A stretch of DNA of 24,943 bases from Ilumatobacteraceae bacterium (GTDB lineage Bacteria > Actinomycetota > Acidimicrobiia > Acidimicrobiales > Ilumatobacteraceae). The stretch lies in the NCBI GenBank assembly GCA_016650435.1, contig JAENVT010000437.1:1-24943 (forward strand). The letters are read 5' to 3'. The position numbers and the translations under genes are program-made. Each line of letters opens with the position of its first letter. Position 1 is the stretch's first letter. The notes under the pieces are model-generated. The model worked only from the letters and a program-made list of their open reading frames with translations. It searched no databases and was not told the DNA's origin. Shown one piece after another: positions 7,255 through 15,055 of the stretch.

Positions 7255-8463
7255 TCAGATCGGCGTCGAGTGATCTTGGCAAGGTTTCAGGGTCGTCAGC
7301 GACAAGGTCGCGGCCAGCACCGCCGCAATCAATATTCCCAAGGTTGCGTTCGATCGTTGCGCGTGATCAGTGAATGCCAGCTCGGTGATGAACAGGGCAA
7401 CGGTGAAGCCCATGCCGGCGGAAGTAGCTACGCCTAGTAACTGCCGATTGGTCGAGTCGCTCGGCTGATCGGCCAGACGGGCACCAATCATCGATTTCGT
7501 CGCCAGCACGATTCCGAACGGCTTGCCGATCACGCGACCGGCGACGATCGCCCACGTGATCGGCGACCGGATCGCCGTGTGGATCAAGTTGGTGCTGAGC
7601 GTGATGCCGGAGTTGGCCAGAGCGAACAATGGAACGATTACGTAACTCGCCCATGGGTGCAGCAGGTGTTCGAGTCGCACGACGACCGACGATGATCCCG
7701 GGGCTTGCGACACTGGGACCACCAGCCCCATCGCCACTCCCGAGAGCGTCGGATTGAGGCCAGCTCGGCGCAGCATCAACCACAGCAAGCAACCCAACGC
7801 GAGGTAGGGCCACAGTTGCCGGAAGCCGGCCTGACGGGCGACTAGGGCGGCAATGAGTACGGCGGTTGCGCCGGCAAGCCAGCCCCAGCCGACACCTACC
7901 GAGTAGGCCACACCGATGATCAGCAATGCGCCGATGTCGTCGACGATGGCGACGGCCAGCAGGAAGATACGCAGCCCGGGAGGTACGCGGGTGCCGGCGA
8001 TAGAGACAACCCCGACTGCCAACGCGATGTCGGTGGCGACAACGATCGCCCATCCTCGCGGTGCTGCCCGCCCGGCGATGCCGAGATAGATCAGCGCGGG
8101 CAGTGCCATGCCGCCGACCGCGGCAACGATGGGCAAGAAGGCAGCGCGACGAGTGGCCAGGCGTCCGTCGGTCAGTTCTCGCTTGATCTCGAGGCCGACA
8201 ACGAAGAAGAAGATCGTGATGAGTCCTTCGTTGACACAGCTCCGAAGCACGAGGTCGGTCGTGTGGGTGTTGAGGCCGAGTGAAATCGTCCTGGTCCACA
8301 ACCTTTCGTACGACGACGACCATGGCGAGTTGGCCCAGGCCATGGCGAAGACGGCACCCGCCACGAGCAGCGCTCCGCCGGCAGCCTCGGTGCGCAGGAA
8401 GTCGCGCAGCGGCGAAGGCGACTCGGCGGACGAGGGGTTTGTACGCGGGTGGTGGCGGGTCAC
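7255..8463 (-). CDS. nhaA: Na+/H+ antiporter NhaA
   Basis: The 402-residue membrane protein matches NhaA along its length, with about 12 hydrophobic segments. It exports Na+ in exchange for H+ at the cytoplasmic membrane. Key motifs are present: FFFVVGLEIKRE (85-96), ATDIALAVGV with Asp145 (E. coli Asp133), VDDIGA with Asp175 and Asp176 (Asp163/Asp164), GKPFGI with Lys314 (Lys300), and GMGFTVALFI. The pH-sensing His225 of E. coli aligns with Asn237 here (AGLNPTLSGV). The start is GTG at 8463, with AGGAG 5 nt upstream. It is divergent from the EamA transporter across a 107-nt gap and appears to be a single-gene unit. Confidence 0.96.
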   Translation of the reverse strand: MTRHHPRTNPSSAESPSPLRDFLRTEAAGGALLVAGAVFAMAWANSPWSSSYERLWTRTISLGLNTHTTDLVLRSCVNEGLITIFFFVVGLEIKRELTDGRLATRRAAFLPIVAAVGGMALPALIYLGIAGRAAPRGWAIVVATDIALAVGVVSIAGTRVPPGLRIFLLAVAIVDDIGALLIIGVAYSVGVGWGWLAGATAVLIAALVARQAGFRQLWPYLALGCLLWLMLRRAGLNPTLSGVAMGLVVPVSQAPGSSSVVVRLEHLLHPWASYVIVPLFALANSGITLSTNLIHTAIRSPITWAIVAGRVIGKPFGIVLATKSMIGARLADQPSDSTNRQLLGVATSAGMGFTVALFITELAFTDHAQRSNATLGILIAAVLAATLSLTTLKPCQDHSTPI

Positions 8464-8558
8464 ATGGTCTCCTGGATTCGCCGACCAGACTTCCCGGCAC
8501 GCCGAGATTCACCGTAGCCGACCCGCTACAGGCGCTGGGCACAGCACCTCGCAACGCC

Positions 8559-8564
8559 TAAGGT
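8559..8564 (+). promoter_or_regulatory. Putative -10 element for leaderless eamA-family mRNA
   Basis: TAAGGT matches the actinobacterial TANNNT -10 pattern and is exactly 6 nt before the GTG start at 8571. That would place the transcription start on the start codon. No clear -35 is visible. The gap 8464-8570 must also hold the nhaA promoter. Confidence 0.4.
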
Positions 8565-8570
8565 GAGGAC

Positions 8571-9518
8571 GTGGCGATCAAGCAACCGACGGCCGCGGTT
8601 GCCGACCGCCGTTCGTCTGAGCCTGCAACGCTGGCAGTTCGGGCAACGTTGCTGACCATTGTCGTGTTCTTCGGTGGCAGCCTGCCGGCGTACAAGCTGG
8701 CCAGCGAGAGCTTTGGGCCGGCCACCACCAACCTTGTCCGCTTCGTTTTGGCTGCCAGCATGCTCATGATCGTGGCGCGACGCCGACTGCCGTCAGCGCG
8801 GAATCACATCCGTCGGCTCATCGTGATCGGAATGTTCGGCATTGGCTTGATGGCGGTGTTCATGGGAATCGGTGTTGATCGTGGATCCGCAACGATCGGC
8901 TCGATCGTCGTCGGTCTCGAGCCGATCGGGGTCGCCCTCGCCGGTGTGCTGTTGGTCGGCGACGCCCCGTCGCGCCGCTCGGTGGTGGCGCTGATCGTCG
9001 GCTTCACGGGAGCGTTGGTTGCGTCGGGCATCTTCACCGAGCATTCGGGTCCGTCACCGGTCGTGCCCATCATTCTGTTGCTCGGCACGGTTGTGGCCTT
9101 CTCCATTTACACGGCCTTCGTTCGTCGCGTCGGGCGCGGCGTCGACCCGCTCGCGGTCGCCGCCGTCACCCAGGTCGGTGGATTGATGTTTGTCATCCCG
9201 GCGTGTCTGTTCGACGTGTTCAACGGAGGCATGTTGCGTGGCGACTCGATCACACCGAAGGCATTCGGAGCTGTGGTGTTCCTAGGTATCGGTTCCGGCA
9301 TCTCGTACTTGTTGCTGTGCCTCGTGTTGGCGAATCAACCGTCGAACCGCGTCGCCGTGACGATGTTCCTGACGCCGGTGTTCGGTGTCATCTTCTCATG
9401 GCTCGTAGTTGGCGAGCATCTGCATCTGCGTGATGGAGTCGGCGCGGCATTGGTGCTCGTGGCGGTGTGGATCAGCGAGCGGGCAGTCGGTGCTCGACGC
9501 TCCCGCGTTATCCCGTGA
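8571..9518 (+). CDS. EamA/DMT-family transporter
   Basis: This 315-residue protein has about ten hydrophobic helices arranged as two EamA repeats. The first runs over residues 25-152 (VFFGGSLPAYKLA to LIVGFTGALVASGIF) and the second over 165-305, ending in PVFGVIFSWLVVGEHLHLRDGVGAALVLVAVW. The phrase LTPVFGVIFSWLVVGE is characteristic. DMT transporters usually export amino acids, nucleosides or other metabolites; the substrate here is unknown. The gene starts with GTG and ends overlapping the VOC gene by 4 nt (GTGA), so the two are translationally coupled. Confidence 0.93.
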   Translation: MAIKQPTAAVADRRSSEPATLAVRATLLTIVVFFGGSLPAYKLASESFGPATTNLVRFVLAASMLMIVARRRLPSARNHIRRLIVIGMFGIGLMAVFMGIGVDRGSATIGSIVVGLEPIGVALAGVLLVGDAPSRRSVVALIVGFTGALVASGIFTEHSGPSPVVPIILLLGTVVAFSIYTAFVRRVGRGVDPLAVAAVTQVGGLMFVIPACLFDVFNGGMLRGDSITPKAFGAVVFLGIGSGISYLLLCLVLANQPSNRVAVTMFLTPVFGVIFSWLVVGEHLHLRDGVGAALVLVAVWISERAVGARRSRVIP

Positions 9519-9889
9519 TCCTGCACCAAGTGGCCCAGCACGTCGATGACCTCGACCGGGCGATCGCGTTCTACAGCCGACTGCTCGGCGAGCCGCCGGT
9601 CGCCACGTTCGACCCGCCAGGTCTGGCCTTCTTCAGGCTCGGCGACACACGGTTGTTGATCGAACGCGGTGCACCGAGCGCACTGATCTACCTGCGCGTC
9701 GACGACGTCCGCGCCACGGTCGAGCAACTCCGCGCCGACGGCGTGTCGATCGCCAACGAGCCTCACGTGATCTTCACCGACGACAACGGAATGTTCGGCC
9801 CGGCCGGTGCCGAGGAGTGGATGGCCTTCATCACCGATAGCGAAGGCAACCTCGTCGGCCTCGCCAGCCAAAACCTCCCGACTGGCTAG
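9515..9889 (+). CDS. VOC-superfamily (glyoxalase/bleomycin-resistance fold) protein
   Basis: The likely start is the GTG at 9515, which overlaps the EamA TGA stop at 9516-9518 and gives 124 residues, normal for a single VOC domain. A longer in-frame form from 9467 would run backwards into eamA and is unlikely. The two beta-alpha-beta-beta-beta repeats can be followed: HQVAQHVDDLDRAIAFYSRLLGEPP, then IYLRVDDVRATVEQLRADGV. His4, His9 and Glu52 are possible metal ligands. The usual terminal Glu in a DPDGNxxE motif is replaced (DSEGNLVGL), so it may be a non-catalytic binder or use other ligands. Coupling to an exporter hints at a small-molecule resistance or binding pair (inference). Its TAG stop overlaps that of the convergent aldolase gene. 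Confidence 0.87.
   Translation: MILHQVAQHVDDLDRAIAFYSRLLGEPPVATFDPPGLAFFRLGDTRLLIERGAPSALIYLRVDDVRATVEQLRADGVSIANEPHVIFTDDNGMFGPAGAEEWMAFITDSEGNLVGLASQNLPTG
9886..9889. other. Shared CTAG double stop of convergent VOC and aldolase genes
   Basis: CTAG supplies the TAG stop of the plus-strand gene (9887-9889) and the TAG stop of the minus-strand gene (9888-9886). There is no room for a terminator between the genes, so their transcripts must overlap at the 3' ends or terminate inside the opposing gene. Confidence 0.9.
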
Positions 9890-10923
9890 CCGAGGGCGGC
9901 CTTGATTCGTGAGAGGGCGTCGTCGACCTCTTCATCGGTGGTCTGGAAGCTGGTGACCAGGCGGACGGTGTCGGTCGTCATTCGATAGAAGAGCAGATTG
10001 GCCTCAGCCATGCGATCTGCGGCGGCCGGGTCGAGGCGGGCGAAGAGCATGTTGACATCGGGATCGTTGAGCATTTCGACGTCCAGTACTCGCAAGCCAT
10101 CGGCGAGGCGTGTCATGGCTGCGTTGGCGTCCCCGGCGAGCCGCAACCACAGGCCGTCGGTCAGGTACCTCGTCAACTGGACCGACTGGAATCGCATCTT
10201 CGAAGCAACGTGCCCGGCGCGCTTGACCCGATAGACCAGCTGTTCGGAGATCGACGGGTCGAAGCAGACGATGGCATCGGTGCTCAGTGCACCGTTCTTG
10301 GTCGCGCCGAGCGAGAGTGCGTCGATGCCAGCCCTCCACGTGAGATCGCCTGGGCTGCATCCAAGTGCGGCGACCGCGTTGGCGACCCGAGCGCCGTCGA
10401 GGTGGGCCCGCAGACCGCGTTCTCGGGCGACGTCCGTCAGCTCGCCGATCTGCTGCGGCGTGTACACCGTCCCGTGGTCGCTGGGCACCGTCAACGAGAG
10501 TACCGACGGTTGTGAATGATGTGGATCTCCCCACCGTGTCGTCTCGAACGCGTGACGAACGGCAGCGGGCGTGACCCGATAGTGCTCGCCTGCAAGGCCG
10601 CGCATCGTTGCCCCTCCGCCGAACATCGAGGTCGCACCGCACTCGCTCTGCAGGATGTGGGCGGTCTCGTGGCAGAGCACCGACCCCCATGGCGGGCACA
10701 ACGCAGCCAGGGCCAGCGAGTTGGCGGCCGTGCCGCTGATCACGGGGAAAACTTCGGCGTCGGGATGTTCGAAAACCTCGCGGACCTTGTCGCGCAGTTG
10801 AGCCGTCCATTCGTCGGCGCCATAGGCCAGGGCCGAGCCGGTGTTCGCGGCGGCGATGGCGGACATGATCTCGGGGGCGGCCCCGGCGGCGTTGTCGCTG
10901 CGCAGCTCGATGTAGGAGTTCAT
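9886..10923 (-). CDS. Threonine aldolase-like PLP-dependent beta-eliminating lyase
   Basis: The 345-residue fold-type I PLP enzyme resembles low-specificity L-threonine aldolase, which cleaves threonine or allo-threonine to glycine and acetaldehyde. Visible motifs are SDNAAGAAPEIM (9-20), YGADEWT (34-40), SGTAANSLAL (63-72), HETAHI with His85 stacking on PLP, HLDGARVANA with Asp176, and LSLGATKNGAL with Lys209 as the Schiff-base lysine. All core catalytic residues are present. The ATG at 10923 is divergent from the phosphotransferase gene with only 34 nt between. The 3' end overlaps the VOC stop in a shared CTAG. Exact substrate preference among threonine and beta-hydroxy amino acids cannot be told from sequence. 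Confidence 0.92.
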   Translation of the reverse strand: MNSYIELRSDNAAGAAPEIMSAIAAANTGSALAYGADEWTAQLRDKVREVFEHPDAEVFPVISGTAANSLALAALCPPWGSVLCHETAHILQSECGATSMFGGGATMRGLAGEHYRVTPAAVRHAFETTRWGDPHHSQPSVLSLTVPSDHGTVYTPQQIGELTDVARERGLRAHLDGARVANAVAALGCSPGDLTWRAGIDALSLGATKNGALSTDAIVCFDPSISEQLVYRVKRAGHVASKMRFQSVQLTRYLTDGLWLRLAGDANAAMTRLADGLRVLDVEMLNDPDVNMLFARLDPAAADRMAEANLLFYRMTTDTVRLVTSFQTTDEEVDDALSRIKAALG

Positions 10924-10945
10924 CCGTTCGTTCTAGTGGAAGTGC

Positions 10946-10951
10946 CATAGT
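10946..10951 (+). promoter_or_regulatory. Putative -10 element for leaderless phosphotransferase mRNA
   Basis: CATAGT lies exactly 6 nt before the ATG at 10958, in the 34-nt gap shared with the divergent aldolase gene. No Shine-Dalgarno sequence is present. This fits leaderless transcription but is only pattern evidence. Confidence 0.35.
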
Positions 10952-10957
10952 GACCCG

Positions 10958-11968
10958 ATGATCGACGAGGCGTTGCTCCGCATCCTGTCGGCGCACGCCG
11001 GGGTGCAGCAGGCATTTGTCCACCGACCGACGCCGATGAAAGGCGGCTACTGGGCGGCGATCTACGGCTTCGAACTGGCCGAGCCGCCTGCCGACCTGAA
11101 GGGTCCGTTGGTCCTGCGCGTCATGCCAAATCCCGACGCCGCCGTAGTCGAAACGATCGTGCAGCGCACTGTTGCCAACCAGGGTTACCCGACGCCGCCC
11201 GTGGTGCTCGATGGCTCCGACGGAGCGCTCGGCGGCTCTTTCATGGTGATGCAACGGGTGCAGGGCGTTGCGTTGCTCGAAGGTCTCAGCATCGGGAGTG
11301 CGTTGTGGAGCTTGCCGAAGACACTCCGTCGGGTGGCGAGTCAGCTCAGCGTGGCATCCGTGCAGTTGCACGATTTGGATCCGCAGCCGGTCATCGATGG
11401 GCTCGACGCTGCTGGCGTCGACATCAGTTCACGCGGAGTCACAGGAAGAATCAACGAGATTCGAGCGGCGGCCGCGACGTCGCTCGCCGGATTCGACGAG
11501 TTGTTGAGATGGCTGGATCGTGGCCGTCCGACGCTGACACCCGCTGTGGTGTGTCACGGCGACATCCACCCGTTCAACATGTTGATGGCCGCCGACGATT
11601 CGTTCAACGTGCTCGATTGGACCAATGCCAATCTCTGTCGGCGCGAATTCGATGTCGGGCTTACCGCTGCATTGCTGCAGTGCGCGCCCATTGCGGTTCC
11701 TTCCATCGTCAAGAGGCCCCTCGGAGCGGTCACCGGCGCACTCGCTCGGCGCTTTGTCGACACCTATCGCCGGATGGCACCGATCAATCTCGACGTCGTC
11801 GAGTGGTTCGAGGTCCTGCAATACGGTCGTTGCCTGGCCGCGGTCGCGACGACGTCCACCGATGACGTGATCGTCGGCGCGAGCCATCCCTTCCGGATAT
11901 CGGCGCCCGCCATGATTCGCCAGCTGCGGATCATCACGGGTGTGGAGATCGCGCTTCCGCCTGGTTAG
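10958..11968 (+). CDS. APH-fold phosphotransferase family protein
   Basis: The 336-residue protein has the aminoglycoside-phosphotransferase/choline-kinase fold. Visible features are LVLRVMP (51-57, nucleotide-lobe strand), the catalytic loop VVCHGDIHPFNML with Asp202 and Asn207, and the metal-binding VLDWTNA with Asp220. Such proteins transfer phosphate from ATP to a small hydroxylated molecule. The loop with His-Gly-Asp-Ile-His-Pro is common in chromosomal metabolic members, and nothing points to antibiotic resistance. The Arg in LVLRV stands where Lys is often found. It starts at ATG 10958 and ends in a TTAG stop shared with the convergent esterase gene. Substrate unknown. Confidence 0.88.
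   Translation: MIDEALLRILSAHAGVQQAFVHRPTPMKGGYWAAIYGFELAEPPADLKGPLVLRVMPNPDAAVVETIVQRTVANQGYPTPPVVLDGSDGALGGSFMVMQRVQGVALLEGLSIGSALWSLPKTLRRVASQLSVASVQLHDLDPQPVIDGLDAAGVDISSRGVTGRINEIRAAAATSLAGFDELLRWLDRGRPTLTPAVVCHGDIHPFNMLMAADDSFNVLDWTNANLCRREFDVGLTAALLQCAPIAVPSIVKRPLGAVTGALARRFVDTYRRMAPINLDVVEWFEVLQYGRCLAAVATTSTDDVIVGASHPFRISAPAMIRQLRIITGVEIALPPG
11965..11968. other. Shared TTAG double stop of convergent phosphotransferase and esterase genes
   Basis: TTAG gives TAG on the plus strand (11966-11968) and TAA on the minus strand (11967-11965). It is the second of three 4-nt convergent stop overlaps in this window. Confidence 0.9.
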
Positions 11969-12894
11969 CGGTGCAGCGCGCTGCGCAGGTGGGCGGCGAC
12001 ATCGGACACCAATTGTCGGCCACCGTCGAGCACACCGGTCATGTTGGCTGCCCCGTGGATCAAGCCGGCGTATCGCTTGTTCTCGACGTGAACCCCGTTT
12101 GCTCGCAACGCGTCGCCGTATGCCTCGCCCTCGTCGCGCAGCGGGTCGTACTCGCATGTTGCGATGAACGTATCCGGCAGTCCTGCCAAGTTCGAGTGCA
12201 GCAGCGGCGAGGCCAAGACGTCGGCCTTTTCGGCATCGGCGAGGTAGTGGTTCATGAACCACTCCATGCCCTCGGTCTCCAAGAAGTATCCCTTGGCGTT
12301 CTCGTCGAGCGAGCCACCCTTGCGGGTCATGTCGACAGCCGGATAGATCAGTGCGGCATAGGCGATGGCCGGACCGCCTGCATCACGCGCCAACTGCGAG
12401 ACGACGGCGCTGAGGTTGCCGCCAGCACTGTCGCCGCAAACGGCAAGGCGGCTGGCGTCGCCGCCGAATGATGCTGCGTTCGCGGCTACCCATTTCGTGG
12501 CGGCGAAGCAGTCGTGCGCGGCGGTGGGGAAGCGATGCTCGGGTGCCATGCGGTAATCGACCGACACCACAACGGACTCGGCGTCGCGGCAAATGGCTCG
12601 GGCGACGTTGTCGTGAGTGTCGAGACTGCAGATCACCCAGCCGCCACCGTGGAAGAACATCACGACCGGATGAGGGCCGTCGCCTTCTGGCGTGTAGACC
12701 CGTGCACTGATGTCGGCTCCGTCGACTGGAATCGTGATGTTGTCGACTGCGGCAACCTCGATCGGCTCGCCGGCCAACGCGGTCATGCCCTCGGCAACTG
12801 TTCTGGCATCGGCGACGGACAGTTCATGGATGGGCGGCCCGCCCATTGCCGCCATCTCGTTGAGAAGGCCTTCGACTTGCGGATCAATTGGCAT
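11965..12894 (-). CDS. HSL-family alpha/beta hydrolase (esterase/lipase)
   Basis: This 309-residue carboxylesterase belongs to the hormone-sensitive-lipase group. The oxyanion motif HGGG is at 82-85, the nucleophile Ser156 lies in GDSAGGN, the acid is Asp250 in EYDPLRDEG, and the base is His280 in GLIHG. YRMAPEHRFP (114-123) is also diagnostic. It should hydrolyse short-chain acyl esters in the cytoplasm; no signal peptide is seen. The ATG start has a very strong ribosome site, AAGGAGGGG, with its core 6 nt upstream. It lies 45 nt after the nucleoside hydrolase stop on the same strand and is probably the last gene of the metE-like operon. Its TAA stop overlaps the TAG of the convergent phosphotransferase gene. 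Confidence 0.94.
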   Translation of the reverse strand: MPIDPQVEGLLNEMAAMGGPPIHELSVADARTVAEGMTALAGEPIEVAAVDNITIPVDGADISARVYTPEGDGPHPVVMFFHGGGWVICSLDTHDNVARAICRDAESVVVSVDYRMAPEHRFPTAAHDCFAATKWVAANAASFGGDASRLAVCGDSAGGNLSAVVSQLARDAGGPAIAYAALIYPAVDMTRKGGSLDENAKGYFLETEGMEWFMNHYLADAEKADVLASPLLHSNLAGLPDTFIATCEYDPLRDEGEAYGDALRANGVHVENKRYAGLIHGAANMTGVLDGGRQLVSDVAAHLRSALHR

Positions 12895-12898
12895 GGTT

Positions 12899-12907
12899 CC
12901 CCTCCTT
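12899..12907 (-). promoter_or_regulatory. Strong ribosome binding site of the esterase gene
   Basis: AAGGAGGGG is close to a perfect anti-16S match, with AGGAGG 6 nt before the ATG at 12894. It fixes the start and suggests high translation of the last gene in the operon. Confidence 0.75.
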
Positions 12908-12939
12908 GTGCTCGATGTTGTGCTCGATGTTGAACATTG

Positions 12940-13899
12940 TCATCGCGCCAGCCGCTCCAACTCCAGCTCGACGACCGCGCGGGCGTCGGCTCCGGTGAGA
13001 ATACGCACCGCGCGGCGATCGCTCCATGCCGTCTCGTGATCGCTGACGTGGACGGCTGGTTGTGTTTTGCCGCGACAGAAACTGTCACCGGAATCAACAC
13101 GTATGGGGAATTCGACCCACGTGAACAGGTGCGGCGCCAGCAGGTAGCTGATCGTTGTCGAGTCATGGACGCAGATGCCATCGAGCCCAAGGCGATCGCG
13201 ATAGAAGTTCGCGTAGAACGGAACGATCGCCGCCAAGTGCTGCGCACGGGGGTTGTCGAACGACGACATGCGGGCGAGGTCGTCGGAGGTCATGACGATC
13301 TGCTCGGTCACATCGAGCCCAGCCATCACGACCTCGCAGTCTGCGCCGAAGACGATGTCGGCGGCCTCGGGATCGTTGAGGATGTTTGCTTCAGCGGCCG
13401 GCGAGGCATTGCCACCGGTGAACGCATTGCCGCCCATCAATATGATCCCGGCAAGGTGCGAACCAAGCGTCGGCTCGAGCTGCATGCCCCTGGCGATGTT
13501 CGTCAGCGGTCCGAGAGCCACCAGGGTGATCTTGCCCGGCGCGTCCAGAACCGAACGGATGATGAAATGTGGCGCGTCCAATTCGTGCACTGATGTAGTC
13601 GGTGGCGGTAGAAAGACCTCGCCCTGGCCATCTTCTCCGTGCACGAACGCAACGGGTCCGCGATACGGCATGGCCAACGGCTTGTCGACTCCCCTGGCGA
13701 CGGGAATGTGGGTGCGCCCGGCGATCTCCAACAGCTTCAGGGCGTTGGTCGTTGCAACCGTGACATCGGCGTTGCCGAAGATCGTCGTCAGCCCGATCAC
13801 TTCGAGCTCGGGGGACTCGAGGGCGTAGAAGATGGCCATGGCATCGTCGATGCCAGGATCGGTATCGATCAGGATCTTGCGCGGCGTGTCAGCACTCAC
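12940..13899 (-). CDS. Inosine-uridine preferring nucleoside hydrolase family protein
   Basis: The 319-residue protein shows the family's Ca2+-binding DTDPGIDDA motif (12-20). It also has the ribose-binding EANILNDPEAA (Glu170, Asn172) and the catalytic VHDS (His245, Asp246). It should cleave N-glycosidic bonds of ribonucleosides to a free base and ribose in the cytoplasm. The GTG start overlaps the TGA stop of the MetE-like gene in GTGA (13899-13896), so the two are translationally coupled. The pairing with a methyl-transfer enzyme may reflect recycling of nucleosides or methylated metabolites, which is inference. Length and motifs are normal; base preference cannot be read. Confidence 0.94.
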   Translation of the reverse strand: MSADTPRKILIDTDPGIDDAMAIFYALESPELEVIGLTTIFGNADVTVATTNALKLLEIAGRTHIPVARGVDKPLAMPYRGPVAFVHGEDGQGEVFLPPPTTSVHELDAPHFIIRSVLDAPGKITLVALGPLTNIARGMQLEPTLGSHLAGIILMGGNAFTGGNASPAAEANILNDPEAADIVFGADCEVVMAGLDVTEQIVMTSDDLARMSSFDNPRAQHLAAIVPFYANFYRDRLGLDGICVHDSTTISYLLAPHLFTWVEFPIRVDSGDSFCRGKTQPAVHVSDHETAWSDRRAVRILTGADARAVVELELERLAR

Positions 13900-14930
13900 A
13901 GAGATTCACGAACCTGGCGTACACCGGCAACAAGGTTGGTGATCTTCTGACGTGCGAGCGTGCGGTGCACGTAGCGCAGTCCGCAATCAGTCGTGAGGAA
14001 CAACTTGTCGGCGGGAACGTGGTCGAGGCATGTGCGCACTCGCTCGGCAACATCGTCGGGCGTCTCGCAATAGTGCGTCCGGATGTCGATGATGCCGGCA
14101 CCGAGCTCGCGGTCCGGCGCCCACTTCATCCACTGATCGATCTCCGACATTTCACGCGTGCCGTACTCCAGCACGAACTGGTGGGCCTTGGCTTCGAGCA
14201 GATCGGGGAAGTAGCGGGCGTACGTCTTCTTTGCGTAGGGCAGCTTGCGGAACGAGCCGAAGCAGATGTGCAAGCTGAAGTGCACACCACTGACCCCTTC
14301 GATGCATGCGTTGAACAGACGGGCAATATCTGCGGGTGTGTGTGGATCGTTGGCCGCATATCCGGGCGTTGCCGGCTCATCGAGTTGTATCCACTTGCAG
14401 CCGGCCGCGGCGAGCTGTCGAATCTCGTGGTTCAGCGCGGGCACGAATGCTTCGGCGAGATGGGTTCGGTCGGTGTAGTAGTCGACGGGACGGATGAACG
14501 TGGTGAGAGCGAACGGGCCGGGGAGCGGGATCTTGATCGGTGTCGAAGTGCGCGTCGAGGCGTAGGCAAACTCCTCGACAGAACCCATCCCGTTCGGCAC
14601 GCCGACAGGCCCGATCGTTTCTTGCACGTTGCGCATGTCAAGCGACATCGGCCCCATCTTTCGGGGCGCTCCACCATCGCGCAGGCCGGTCATGCGCGAG
14701 GCGAATGCCCACACGAAGCTTGCCCGGCGCATTTCGCCGTCACTGATGACATCGAGCCCGGCCTCCTCTTGATCGAGGATCGCCCGATCGACGGCGTCGT
14801 CGAATGTCTCCTCGACGTCGACCGGTCCGAAGCGGCCGGCCTCCATCAATTCCTTGGCCGCGTAGAACCACGAGGGATGGGCATAGCTACCGACCACGGT
14901 CGTGGGCAGAAGGGGCAGACCGTGAGGCAT
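13896..14930 (-). CDS. Stand-alone MetE C-terminal-type cobalamin-independent methyltransferase
   Basis: Starting at ATG 14930 the protein has 344 residues and begins MPHGLPLLPTTVVGSY, the usual opening of single-domain MetE-like proteins. The zinc site is complete by alignment to E. coli MetE: His221 and Cys223 (LHICFG), Glu255 (VLEYGT) and Cys316 (TTDCGL). IQLDEPA carries Asp184 and Glu185. It lacks the N-terminal MetE half, so it may use a methyl donor other than methyltetrahydrofolate-triglutamate, or demethylate a substrate. No ribosome site precedes the ATG. The frame stays open to 15215, but that extension is low-complexity and crosses the phoD-like start. It is the first gene of a unit with nucleoside hydrolase and esterase. 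Confidence 0.92.
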   Translation of the reverse strand: MPHGLPLLPTTVVGSYAHPSWFYAAKELMEAGRFGPVDVEETFDDAVDRAILDQEEAGLDVISDGEMRRASFVWAFASRMTGLRDGGAPRKMGPMSLDMRNVQETIGPVGVPNGMGSVEEFAYASTRTSTPIKIPLPGPFALTTFIRPVDYYTDRTHLAEAFVPALNHEIRQLAAAGCKWIQLDEPATPGYAANDPHTPADIARLFNACIEGVSGVHFSLHICFGSFRKLPYAKKTYARYFPDLLEAKAHQFVLEYGTREMSEIDQWMKWAPDRELGAGIIDIRTHYCETPDDVAERVRTCLDHVPADKLFLTTDCGLRYVHRTLARQKITNLVAGVRQVRESL

Positions 14931-14957
14931 GGACGAGGAACGTAGTCGTCGCCACGT

Positions 14958-14971
14958 CGATCGGGCGATCG
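14958..14971. promoter_or_regulatory. Dyad CGATCG-GG-CGATCG in the metE-like/phoD-like divergent promoter
   Basis: Two CGATCG arms flank GG in the 125-nt gap 14931-15055, near an AT-rich patch at 14981-14990. It is placed for control of either divergent gene. CGATCG is frequent in this GC-rich sequence, so this is only a candidate. Confidence 0.3.
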
Positions 14972-15043
14972 CACTGTGTCCATATTTTGTCGCCATAGTC
15001 GCGCTCGGCGGGCGTGAGCGCGCTGCGGGTGAAGATCTTGCGG

Positions 15044-15049
15044 CAGACT
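15044..15049 (+). promoter_or_regulatory. Putative -10 element for leaderless phoD-like mRNA
   Basis: CAGACT is 6 nt before the ATG at 15056, and no Shine-Dalgarno sequence is visible. It is a weak match (A and T at the two key positions only). Confidence 0.25.
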
Positions 15050-15055
15050 TCGTAG

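Noticed and set aside
9467..9514. Earlier start for the VOC gene
   Set aside because: It would overlap the EamA gene by 52 nt and add residues outside the VOC fold. The GTG at 9515 gives a typical 4-nt coupling overlap.
10958..11968. APH-fold gene as an antibiotic resistance determinant
   Set aside because: The fold is shared by many metabolic kinases and nothing in the motifs or neighbours points to aminoglycosides.
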